In this document: piece by piece, positions 44,335 to 53,697 of the stretch
Position numbering within the stretch: the first letter of the stretch is position 1
Layout: the number at the start of each line of letters is the position of its first letter
From: Cordylochernes scorpioides
Lineage: Eukaryota > Arthropoda > Arachnida > Pseudoscorpiones > Chernetidae
Direction of reading: 5' to 3'
Assembly (NCBI GenBank): GCA_030710605.1
Contig: CP092865.1
Span: 33,935,749 to 33,999,748 of the forward strand
Length of the DNA stretch: 64,000 bases
Translations under genes and position numbers: made by a program
The notes under the pieces: model-generated
Database searches by the model: none
What the model saw: only the letters and a program-made list of their open reading frames with translations
What the model was told of the DNA's origin: nothing

Positions 44335-46263
44335 AGGTAAAATTCTATTCAAGATTTCCTTATTATTGCGATTTATATTTGTATATTAATTAAAGAACCA
44401 GTACAAAATCATCAATAAAGGGAATATCCTATATATTTAATGCCTTAGGTATGAATCTTTGTGCATGATTGATATGAATTTCACAGCTGTCTTATGTTTT
44501 CAATTATAAAGCTCTATAACTGTTTGTGTCATGCTAGCTCTGTCTTCTTCAGATGGATTGTGTAGCATTTGTGTACCACCTGCTTTTAAACTTGACCAAA
44601 TGTATTCAATAACATCAAACGTTGGCTGTATCGTTCATGCCTTGTTGATAATAACCAGTAGATTCTACTTCTTCTTTCTTATCTTCACTTAATCAATATA
44701 AAGAATAGCAAGGAGCATTATCTGTTACTAATATACTTTTTGATATTTACCTATTTTTTTCAACCTTCTGAAGACAAGTCTGTACAAATTTATTAGCTTC
44801 TGCTTTCTTTAAAGGCATCCTTTTTTTATTTTATGGTAAATTAAGCCCACATTTCCAATACCCAACAGCCTCTGGGAGACTGCCAAGGGCAAAAATGTGC
44901 TGGACAGGCAGGATGTCAGGAGTGTGAGTCGGGAAGACACTTCCACAGTAAAGGAAAACAACGTAAATCAAAGTTTCTAATCTTACGGAAATGGCAACTG
45001 CGGCTATACAGGATGTAAGCAAGGAGAAAACCAAGTCACAGACGACATCACTGAAAGGATTGAACTAGAGTCGCTGTTATTTGGAGAACTGCTTTGTGAT
45101 AGGCGGGTCGCTTGACAGCAAGGTCTTGACTCTGTTTGAGAGTGGAAAGAGGGCCACAGAGTTGGAACATGTTGCAATAAACAAGCTTTATATCCTCTTG
45201 TAATCCGAGACATTCAGGAGTTCAAAGGTCCTCCTGAAGAGGAGTTTTGCCCTATTTGGGAGACAAACAGCTTTTCTATGGGGAGAGTAGTGTTATGCCG
45301 ATTTACAAAGGAGGCTAAAATCATTCACACCACATGTGGGGCCGGGGGGGGGGGGGGGGGGGACAGATGGTCCAATCAAGTAAGAAGCCTATCTGGCCAG
45401 CAGTGGTTTTGTTCTCCAAATGCACGAAGGTAAATAAAAAAAAAAGGAGCGAACATAGATTCGATCCCACATGATTATTTGACCATCCTTGACAAGCAGA
45501 GGTGTAACAATATTTAGACAACAATTTAATTTCCCCATAGGCACCATAAAATATAGTAGCACACAGTTTTAGGCATATTTAAAAGTTCATTTATAAATAA
45601 TAATAATAGTGTATTTAATTTAAATCCCATCTTTTGAATAGTTTGCACAATCTCTTTACCCAAAAATTGTATACATTTCACTAATAAAAAGTTTTAATAC
45701 AAAATAAAATATTTATTCCCAATTTGAACTTGAATTGGTAGTCTTATATTTTCTTATATTCTTCAATTTGCTGAACATATTTAAAGGTCAGTAAAGATTT
45801 TAGTTTCCAATGAAAGACTCCATTCCAAGACTCTCTAGAGTCTATTTTTTTTTTCAACAAGAGTAACTCATTAATGTTATGCAGTATACAAGAAATGAAA
45901 AATGGCAATTTGTCATTGAGCCCAAGAAAATGTAATGCAATAATCACAATTGTTTTTATGAAGTTTTCCTGTACATGACTTAAACTGCATGAAGCTCAAA
46001 ATTAATTTGGCCTTATTTTTGTTGAGATGTACATCCATTATCACATTTCTCTCACTTGCTTGGCTGTATTCAGGTTATATATAGTTTTGGTCTCAAATAT
46101 ATCTTTTATTTCAAGAAAGGACATTGTACAAGTTTGCATTTGTGTGAATTATCAGGAGCAACTTTGTAATAGTGGTTAATTAAAGTAAAATCATTAGGGG
46201 GGGGGGGGGTTGTCAGAGAGTGTGGAAAAATGCCTTTACAAAGGTGGAATGTTGTCTGCTCAG
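44335..46263. other. Intronic sequence, no gene recognised
   Basis: A scrap of the LINE/SINE tail is near 44668, a run of about 20 G at 45343, and a weak tRNA-like piece (TTCGATCCCACA) near 45460. Reading frames here lack homology and splice context. Confidence 0.55.
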
Positions 46264-46338
46264 GTCTAACATTGAGGACACCCATTCTAAGCTTCTGGCC
46301 AAGCTCTCCAAACATGCCAACAACTGCTGTTCCCAAGG
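46264..46338 (+). CDS. Fcho: FCHO-like F-BAR protein, exon
   Basis: Encodes SNIEDTHSKLLAKLSKHANN CCSQ, completing an Arg codon with the previous exon. It aligns with the FCHO2 stretch [20 protein letters not shown]. Acceptor TGCTCAG, donor GG/GTAAGT, phase 2 at the end. The intron before it is 13.8 kb and full of transposons. The one after it is only 48 bp. Confidence 0.93.
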
Positions 46339-46386
46339 GTAAGTGGCGGACTGATCTGACCACCTGAGCTAACTTTCCTTGTGCAG

Positions 46387-46528
46387 GACCTTTGCTCCCC
46401 TCTGGCAGATCCTCAAGGTATCCTCTGAGAAGCTCTCAACTCTCCACACCCAGATGGTTCAGCGATTCCAAGAACTCATCAAAGATGTCAACAAGTACTA
46501 TGAGGAGCAGCATCGAAAGCATAAACAG
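46387..46528 (+). CDS. Fcho: FCHO-like F-BAR protein, exon
   Basis: Encodes TFAPLWQILKVSSEKLSTLH, TQMVQRFQELIKDVNKYYEE and QHRKHKQ, the heart of the FCH/F-BAR coiled coil and the best conserved part (TFAPVW in FCHO2). Acceptor TTGTGCAG, donor CAG/GTGCCT, ends in phase 0. Confidence 0.95.
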
Positions 46529-47194
46529 GTGCCTTTATATTCTTTCAGCCATTTTTTTTTTCATTTGACCTATTTCTAAATTGGAACTATAAATATATGG
46601 CCATTTTCTACGTAAGAAATTTTTGTTAGCGTCCATTGAGTTTGACTTTTGATGACTATATAGACAAATATTCTCCAATTCCAGTAGTTTTCTTAACCTC
46701 TTTTATCCAGCTTATTGGAGGTCTTCCTCTCTTCCTTCAATTTTTTCCAGCGTCTTTTCTAAATCATTTGTTCTCACTGTGTGTCCAAATGTTTTTAGGC
46801 AAATGATGATAAATCTTAATCCCATCAAAGATTTAACTCTTTTTTTTTTTTTTTGTACACCATCAAATCTACTAAATATCTGCTTTAAAAAAAAAAAAAC
46901 TAAAAATGTTTTGATTTATGTTTAAAATAAAAATGTGCTAAAATTCACTATTTAAAACACTTCATTGGCAGATTCCTCTCTCAAGATGTTATGAAATTAT
47001 AGTCATGCACTGATGTGAATCATGGTAAATACGTGGTGTTCCAATTTGTTGAAGCTGATGTTTTGGTGCTTATTCTCTCAAATGAATCCTAGCATTCTGC
47101 TCAAAAAAGACATATTGTTAAAAATCATGGTGCCATTTTTGCACATAGTAATATTTTCTAAAGTACAATTTGAATTCTAGATTAGCAGAACAAG
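46529..47194. other. Start of a 4.9-kb intron, no feature
   Basis: AT-rich, with T and A runs near 46840 and 46890. Nothing else recognisable. Confidence 0.6.
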
Positions 47195-47556
47195 CTATAA
47201 AGACCAAATAAATAGTGTGTGATAGCATATAGTTCAGTCACAACGTTGTTACTATCTTCAGACAAAACACAAACATTTTTTTTTTTTACTTATCCTTTTA
47301 GTCTAAATTAGACAAGATCTTGGAGGTCGTGCTCGTAAAGAAGCTCAAGAACTCTTCTTGGTTCTCTGTACAGGGATCTTTTGTCCTTTCCAATGCAATT
47401 TAGTAAATGTTGGGAGTGGCTTCTTCGGTTTTGCACCTAGTGCACATGGGGAAGCTTTTGGCTCCCTCTTTATAGACTAGAGGGAATGGTAACAGCGCTG
47501 TTACAGAAAAGTCAGACACTATTTATTTATTTGCATTTAGTTTTATTACACATTGT
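47195..47556. repeat. Hammerhead-family repeat with separated arms
   Basis: Left arm 47195-47274 keeps CTGAAGA on the minus strand but GAAA is GAAC. Right arm 47484-47556 (GTAACAGCGCTGTTAC through TTTATTTGCATTTAG) lacks the core. About 210 bp of other repeat sequence lies between them. Confidence 0.65.
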
Positions 47557-47854
47557 GAATTTATATAGTTATAAGTTTAATTAAAACCAATATTTGTTAT
47601 AGGAAAATTTTATTTTTCCATAAACACTTAAAAAGTATTTTATTTGTAAGAATATTGTGGTAATATTTGTCAAAAGGTTTATTAGCAAGAAAATATATTT
47701 ATATATTTTTGCTCATAGTGTTTTTTTTATCATGCTTTTTTCTTTTTCCACAATATCCATTTGCTTAAACCCTGTTTGATTAATCAATCAGTACTATATT
47801 AAAATTTTTTTTTTTGTTGGTTGGAATTTTGTTTGTGGAAAAATACATGGCTAC

Positions 47855-49240
47855 ATCAATCAATGAGTGGAGATAAGAAAGAAGAAGATGATTAAGTATT
47901 TAAGAGTTATGTCAAGCTTCTGACCAATACCAGATAGGCAGATAAGCCCTTATATATATATAACCACTAGCCGAATGACCCGGGCAACGCCCGGATTTTA
48001 CCCAATTAAATGCTTTTATTCAAATACTATTCGTTACTATTATAAATTGGCACCGTGAATGTCATTCTTGTATAATATATAAATGAGTTTTAAAAATTGT
48101 AAAAAAAAAAAAATGCATCGGCCGGGAATCGAACCCAGGCCGCCCGCGTGGCAGTTCCCGACATTTCAGTGACTCTCAGGAAAAATGTTCAGAAAATTGG
48201 ATTCAAAATTCCCTCCTGAGGAGATTGACAGCAAGTCACTGAGAAACATCGGGAATTAGATAAATAAGGTATTTAACATTGAGAACTTGATCTTGGCATA
48301 AAGCTTGCTAAAAAAGTGGATGCTTATCAGAGGTGAAAGAACCTAAGATTGCTTAATAAAGGTACCAAGCTGATGGGGCAACCACCTCCCTGAGTGACCA
48401 TCTTTGTAAAATAAATTTGTAGGGGACATGTAAATTATTGTTTTGTATTTCTATTTTATGTAAATTTTATTTGCTTTTGATAATTCATATTTTTTTGTTG
48501 CAAATATGCAAAATTTTTATCTCTAATTTATATATATATATTTTTTTTTCTATTTAATTGACTTCATTATTATTCTTCCTCTCATTCTTTTGGTTGCCTG
48601 AACAAAATAGCCATAGCGAGGTGTAGCCATAGTGATCGTAATAAAAAGGCTTGATTTTATAAAGAAATTATTTATGTGGAGTGTCATTGCTTAACCACCA
48701 CAAATTCTTCAGATAGGCCTGAGGAGAGTATTCACAGTTTTAGGTGATCTCCCTTGAAAGGTATTAATAATCAGTATATCAAAAATAATATTTATTTAAA
48801 CAAATAAAGAATTCCAGTTCTTTCTTAATTTGACCTTCTTGGCCACTTCTCTCACCAACACGGTGTTTTCCAACTCCGACAAATAGAATTAATATCAATT
48901 AAGTCTTGGAGGACAAATCTTTTTGGCATTGGTGCTTCTTTATTCAAGAAAATGTCCCAAGGGAAGTTTCCTATGAATATATATATTTTTTAAATGTAAG
49001 AAAAATTGCACAAACTGGGCTGTAAAATAGAATTTTACATATTTCTTTATAAATATGCAGAATCCATTGAGGGAATCCATAATTGAGGGAACTAGATGCA
49101 GTGTAGTAAGATGCCTTTTTCAGTTAGATATGGTTATATATATATATAATGGCTTATCTGCCTATCTGGTATTGGTCAGAAGCTTGACATAACTCTTAAA
49201 TACTTAATCATATTCTTCGTTCTTATCTACACTCAATCAT
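47855..49240. repeat. Block bounded by roughly 90-bp inverted repeats
   Basis: GATTAAGTATTTAAGAGTTA with GTCAAGCTTCTGACCAATAC (47890-47930) is inverted at 49160-49210, together with the GAGATAAGAAAGAAG LINE tail and an outer TATATATA. The 1.2-kb interior holds a truncated Helitron and unassigned sequence. Confidence 0.85.
47967..48154 (-). mobile_element. Truncated family-2 Helitron with tRNA-Gly half
   Basis: On the minus strand it ends GGGTCATTCGGCTAG like the copies at 24.2 and 25.8 kb. Upstream lies the 3' 41 nt of tRNA-Gly (48114-48154: CTGCCACGCGGGCGGCC, then GGGTTCGATTCCCGGCCGAT) with an intact GCC anticodon. Everything 5' of the anticodon loop is missing. Confidence 0.8.
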
Positions 49241-50079
49241 ATCAGGGTATCAAGCTTGTAAAGCTTGTTGATGGTGTCTCCCGGGGATGAGTAGAGCTCA
49301 TCAATGGATGAGTCAATACAGTCAATAATGTGTTTTGAGGTTGCAGGTTGAGATTTGCACTTAGTACATAGTATACTTAACCACAAATGTAATGGGGATG
49401 TTTAAAGTGCTGGGAATGCAAACAAAAGGTGACCAAGATGTGTATTCAATGGCACTCTCCAGGTGATAATCTCGACCAATGGAAACTGCAATACTGCAGT
49501 ATGATGAACAATATTTCTAATAGGCTACATTTCTACTTCTATCAAACTCAGAAAAGTGTTGGTAAGCATTTCTTCTCACACGAGGCATCACTACTTTTCA
49601 CAATGAAGCAACATTTCAAATGCTATTTATATATGAGAAATGTGCTGTACAATATCTTCTTTTCAGCACATTGTAGTCACTATCTGCATCTACTTTGCAT
49701 AAATGCATTGAAAACTAATCATTAGCATATAACAGCATCTTTTTCCTTTTGTTTGAATGTCACACCTGTAGTGGGTTACCTTTTTGATGTAGAAATTTTA
49801 ATGGCCAAGTACTGTATATAAATACATATGGATGGTGTCCTAACATTACTCCCTCCCAAGTAACTTAGGAAAGATGGGCATAGTCTCCTAACTGGGTGGA
49901 ATCCCACCTAGTCTCTGAAACAAACATGAAGTCATTCTTCCTGAGCTTGACTGGTTTTAACTCTGCTGGTGGAAGGTGCTTCATCTTCTTGGCTCTCTTC
50001 ACTTTTTGATCATCTTCCTCTTTTATTACATTGAGTGTCAATGGAAACATTTATTTCTTTTCACTTGAATTGGAAAATA
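48155..50079. other. Intronic sequence, no gene recognised
   Basis: Apart from the inverted repeat and the LINE/SINE tail (49205-49390), nothing could be assigned. A 61-codon minus-strand frame at 49865-50050 is lysine-rich but has no recognised family. Confidence 0.5.
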
Positions 50080-50408
50080 CAGTAAAACCCCTCTATAGTG
50101 AACCCCAATGTGACAGAGCTTTTGGTTCACTATAGCCACGGTTTGGCCATTTTTAAAAACTTTTCTAAATTTTTAGACCGTATAATTAAAAAAACAGCCA
50201 TACAAACAGGAAAAGGCAGCCACTTAATAATGGTCACTTTGTTTTAATTCCCTAAATTGACCTATTTCTTTACAGTAATGCTGAATTTCAAAAGAAGTCA
50301 TTTGATAATAGGTTCTTCTTATCATTAGCATACATGTTTATATATAAACCTATGTATTATTTAAAAATTAAGCCGAATCCCTAAGGCAAAACATTATTAA
50401 TTATGACA
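50080..50408. mobile_element. Left half of the CAGTAAAACCCC element
   Basis: CAGTAAAACCCCTCTATAGT with GGTTCACTATAGCCACGG matches the left 330 bp of the complete element at 59394-60874. The right TIR is missing. Confidence 0.85.
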
Positions 50409-50602
50409 TGAAAAAACGAAAGAAAAAATAAAATATAAAAAGATCAGGTGTTGAAATCAAAATAAAAATGGCATATCCTGACCAGGAGCACATGTGCAGA
50501 AGGCAGAGCACCATCTGGTTGAACAGAAATCAACTAAACATTTATTTAGCCTGTTCCCTGATATTTGGCCAACCCAATTTCTTGATAAATCAAGAAAAGC
50601 CA

Positions 50603-50645
50603 TCCACGAACGCGTTTCGCGCTTTTTGGCGCTCGTCAGCGTGGA
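50603..50645 (-). ncRNA. Hammerhead ribozyme motif, short type I form
   Basis: Minus strand: stem I CCACG/CGTGG (5 bp), core CTGACGA, stem II GCGC/GCGC with loop CAAAAA, GAAA, then a two-pair stem III (ACGCGT) and cleavage expected within GTT/CGTGG. Every conserved core base is present. Very short stem III is typical of hammerheads from Penelope-like elements. Confidence 0.8.
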
Positions 50646-50812
50646 GTAGGCTGTACCACTGCGACCAAAAAACGAAGGAAAAAATAAAAGATAAAAGATC
50701 AGGTGTTGAAATCAAAAATAAAAATGGCATATCCTGACCAGGAGCACATGTGCTTTACAGAAGGCAGAGCGCCATCTGGTGGAACAGAAATCAACTAAAC
50801 ATTGATTTAGAC

Positions 50813-51142
50813 CAGTGATTCTCAACCAATGTGCCGCGGTAATTTTGTGTGCCGCGAAATTCTAAAAATGTGCCGCCGAATTTTAGTCATATGATTATGT
50901 TCACGTTTGTATTGGTTTTTCTTTTTTTCTTTTTCATTTTTTTACTTTTTAAAATAACGAAATTAGCAAATTGAATGTTAGAGATGTATATTACTTATAT
51001 TTTGCATAGAAATATTGATACATAATTTGAATTTTCTTGCATTCAAGTTAGCAAAAGTGTGCCGCGAAATTCTAAAATTGTGCCGCCAAATTTTCAAATC
51101 TTTAAAATAATGCCGCAACAAAAAAAAGGTTGAGAATCACTG
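50813..51142. mobile_element. hAT MITE
   Basis: Terminal repeats CAGTGATTCTCAACC and GGTTGAGAATCACTG are flanked by the perfect 8-bp duplication ATTTAGAC (50805-50812, 51143-51150). GTGCCGCGAAATTCTAAAA repeats inside. No transposase. Eight-base duplications and these ends are standard for hAT elements. Confidence 0.95.
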
Positions 51143-51254
51143 ATTTAGACTGTTCACTTATATTTGGTCAACCCAATTTCTTGATAAATCAATTTTGATT
51201 TCAACACCTGATCTTTTTATCTTTTATTTATTTTTTTTTTTTTGCCTTCCATCA

Positions 51255-51370
51255 TAAAAGGTTCACTTTTCAAGGTTCAGTTTTCATCGCCAAAATGATC
51301 CTATCCATCAAATATCTGCTTTCCAGTAAGAGAACACTTCTTCCTTAAAACACTAGGTTTTATAAAGAGG
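51255..51370. mobile_element. Decayed CAGTAGAACC-type MITE next to an exon
   Basis: TTTTCATCGCCAAAATGATC and CCAGTAAGAGAACACTTC match the MITE body seen at 28 kb. It ends about 50 bp before the next FCHO exon. Confidence 0.55.
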
Positions 51371-51421
51371 TTGTGTTGCTTCTGCTATCCAGCTTCCAGC
51401 CAGCAGGGTGTGTGTGTGCAG

Positions 51422-51493
51422 GTGAAGGAGGAGGAGGTGACCACCCAGGAGGCAGTCCAGACCATCCAGCACACCACGGCCTCCTTACACAAG
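51422..51493 (+). CDS. Fcho: FCHO-like F-BAR protein, exon
   Basis: 24 codons, VKEEEVTTQEAVQTIQHTTA SLHK, aligning with FCHO2 TKEEVAGTLEAVQTIQ. Acceptor GTGTGTGCAG, donor AAG/GTGAGG, phase 0 at both ends. The next intron is 52 bp. Confidence 0.95.
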
Positions 51494-51545
51494 GTGAGGA
51501 GACTCCTGGCCACACTCCACCACCCCAACACCTCTGTTTGCTCAG

Positions 51546-51626
51546 GCTAAGGAAAACTATACTTCCAAGTTTGTTGAGTGTGAAAAGCTCAAAAGGGACA
51601 ATGGATCTCCCAAAGACATTGAAAAG
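51546..51626 (+). CDS. Fcho: FCHO-like F-BAR protein, exon
   Basis: 27 codons, AKENYTSKFVECEKLKRDNG SPKDIEK, matching [20 protein letters not shown] of FCHO2. Acceptor GCTCAG, donor AAG/GTAAAT, phase 0 both ends, followed by a 59-bp intron. Confidence 0.95.
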
Positions 51627-51685
51627 GTAAATCAACTCTCCCCACCCCATTCTGTTCCAGACCTGATCCAGTATTGCTGCTGCAG

Positions 51686-51710
51686 GCGGAGAACAAGTGC
51701 AAGAAGGCTT
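51686..51710 (+). CDS. Fcho: FCHO-like F-BAR protein, 25-nt microexon
   Basis: AENKCKKA plus one base, corresponding to KAAVKSKKA of FCHO2. Acceptor CTGCTGCAG, donor CTT/GTAAGT, phase 1. The next exon is 10.3 kb away, so recognition of such a small exon before a giant intron is notable. Confidence 0.9.
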
Positions 51711-51925
51711 GTAAGTTTAAAATGGTTCTTATGTTATCAAATCAAAGCCGTGATGTAATTTGTGTAATCTTTACACAAGGGGATAAGAAACAACAACAAC
51801 AAAGCCGTGATGTGGGCCTGAAACCATAGTATACAGATTTTGTCTGAATTGCCAAAAACTGGTATTGTGGCTCATCACACAACCATTACATTTTGTACTG
51901 GGCTAATAAACATTGTTTTAATATA

Positions 51926-53229
51926 CAGGGTGTACCAGGTAAATTGGGACTAACTTTGACAGTCCATAAAACAAAAACTACTTGAGATTAAAAACTTGTT
52001 TTTTTTTTCATTACGTAGCCATATTCATGTAAAATGCAACAGTACATGTGTGCGCAGTGTAGTGATGAAGAGTAACCGAGAATTTGAAAATCGAGCTGCC
52101 ATCATCGTTGCTCTGCGCGCCGGAAGGAGCCCCAAAGAGATAGTGGATTTTCTTAAGTTGCCCAAAACCACTATTTATCGTGTCAAGAAGCAGTTTGATG
52201 AGGCCGACAGTAACAAAGAGGGGATAGCTACAAGGAAAAAGCACTCGCGTCGATCGGACAGGGTAAGAGGCGAAGAATTTGTCAAAAATGTCAAGGAGAA
52301 GATTGATGGAAACCCTGGGAAGAGCATGAGGGCCATAGCCAAGGAAATGGACGTTGGCTCTATGACAATTGTCAGAACTATCCATGAGGACCTTGGTCTC
52401 AAGTCTTATGCCCTTCGGAAAGGTCAGTTGCTGACTGAGAATATGAAGAATAACAGAAAAGGAAAGGCTGCTGCCCTCCTCAACAACCTGAAACACGACT
52501 CTTTTGGCATGCTAAGGTTCTTCTCTGACGAAAAGAACTTTGACGTGGACCAAAAGGTAAATCCCAGGAATGATCGCTGGATCTGTAAAGACCCCTCAGA
52601 GATACCTGTCGTGATGCACACGAAATTTCCTGCCTCCGTAATGGTCCTTGGCGTTATCAGCAGTGAAGGTGATGTCATGCCTCCCCATTTCTTTGAGAAG
52701 GGCCTTAGGATGAACGCTGACACCTACATCAATGTTCTGGAGACCGTTGTGAAGCCTTGGATGGACATGGTGGCCGCAGGAAGGAAGTATGTCTTCCAAC
52801 AGGACTCAGCTCCAGCCCATAAGGCAAAAAAGACACAATCGTGTCTGACACTTAACGTCCCTAGTCACTGGGGTCCTGATATTTGGCCCCCTAATTCTCC
52901 AAATTGCAATCCCCTCGACTACTATGTATGGGGCGTTGTTGAGAGAGATGTCAACAAAGCTCCTCATACCACCATCCAGTCTGTCAAGAAAGCAGTTCAC
53001 ACGGTGATGACCCAAATGGACAAGGTCATCGTCGCCAAGGCCTGTGCTTCATTCCGCACTCGCCTCGAGACTGTTGTAGCTAATAATGAAAACTACATTG
53101 AATAAATAAAAACTATATCCTTTTATCTACTACTGTGTCAAATTTCATTCGGATATTTTAATTTTTACTTGCAAAAAATTTCAGTTAAAATACCATTGTT
53201 GAAATTCCCAATTTACCTGGTACACCCTG
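51926..53229 (+). mobile_element. Complete Tc1/mariner-superfamily transposon, DD37D type
   Basis: 24-bp terminal inverted repeats (CAGGGTGTACCAGGTAAATT then GGGA) are identical by eye, with TA at both sides. The 1304-bp element has one intact transposase gene. Identical TIRs and an open frame suggest recent, possibly current, mobility. It lies in the sense direction in the 10.3-kb FCHO intron. Confidence 0.95.
52065..53105 (+). CDS. Mariner-family transposase, DD37D
   Basis: 346 residues from MKSNREFENRAAII, the ATG nearest the conserved N-terminus; the open frame extends 23 codons further upstream. Helix-turn-helix regions span about 1-110 (GRSPKEIVDFLKLPKTTIYR, SMRAIAKEMDVGSMTIVR). Catalytic residues: Asp in FFSDEKNFDVD, Asp in VFQQDSAPAHKAKKTQ and Asp in PNSPNCNPLDYYVWG, with 37 residues between the last two. 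That spacing and the PNSPN-LDYYVW block fit the DD37D (maT-like) group. It would excise and reinsert the element at TA. No stop or frameshift. Confidence 0.95.
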   Translation: MKSNREFENRAAIIVALRAGRSPKEIVDFLKLPKTTIYRVKKQFDEADSNKEGIATRKKHSRRSDRVRGEEFVKNVKEKIDGNPGKSMRAIAKEMDVGSMTIVRTIHEDLGLKSYALRKGQLLTENMKNNRKGKAAALLNNLKHDSFGMLRFFSDEKNFDVDQKVNPRNDRWICKDPSEIPVVMHTKFPASVMVLGVISSEGDVMPPHFFEKGLRMNADTYINVLETVVKPWMDMVAAGRKYVFQQDSAPAHKAKKTQSCLTLNVPSHWGPDIWPPNSPNCNPLDYYVWGVVERDVNKAPHTTIQSVKKAVHTVMTQMDKVIVAKACASFRTRLETVVANNENYIE

Positions 53230-53357
53230 TATTTTTAAAGAGAGAGGTACCACTTCAGTACATGAATCAATCCTTTGTTTTATATATAAAAATGGCCTCT
53301 CCCATGCTTAAACCAAGCCCCATCTATTGACCTTCACAAACTAGCGGACTAATATAT
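53230..53357. repeat. Fragment of the 16.4-kb foldback repeat
   Basis: GGCCTCTCCCATGC and CCATCTATTGACC with CACAAACTAGCGG match the outer part of the foldback at 16436. It is cut on the right by the Ty3 element. Confidence 0.6.
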
Positions 53358-53697
53358 TGTTACATCATGATTAATAGCGTATTTCTTATATTAGTTTTAA
53401 TATATTTGAAATTTAAATTATATATTTATTTATTTTTATATAAAATATTCTATGATATTTATTTAAAACAGATTATTAATTTATCATCATTTGTATTTAG
53501 GTACACTGTGACTTCACTGCTCTCTTTGATGTGAGAAAATAAATAAAGGATTCTGGTGGCTACTTAAAGAAGACTTATCTCGTTATTCCCTTTTATAAAT
53601 TTGTAGGATGGTTGAAACACGCTCTGGTAAGATGCAAGACCCAGCACAGGAGAGAATCCAGGCTGAAGAGTCTGCCAAGCCGCAACCTGGTGCAACA
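53358..53697 (+). mobile_element. 5' LTR of element F, containing the gag start
   Basis: 340 bp. Its last 90 bases are the first 30 codons of gag, in frame. AATAAATAAAGG near 53540 could serve as a polyadenylation signal. No separate leader is left between LTR and gag. Confidence 0.9.

Larger units (their letters stand above)
50430..51235. repeat. Penelope-like direct and inverted repeats with a hammerhead
   Basis: GATCAGGTGTTGAAATCAAA with ATGGCATATCCTGACCAGGA occurs at 50442 and 50697 in direct order, and its start is inverted at 51193-51220. Between the direct copies lies a hammerhead motif. This repeat-plus-ribozyme layout resembles the pseudo-LTRs of Penelope-like elements. No coding part remains. 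A hAT MITE sits in the second copy. Confidence 0.6.

Noticed and set aside
45343-45361. Poly-G run as a G-quadruplex element
   Set aside because: A single homopolymer run next to no gene end; assembly or sequencing artefact is equally likely.
49865-50050. Small lysine-rich protein on the minus strand
   Set aside because: No recognised homology, splice sites or repeat context. Chance frame is likely.
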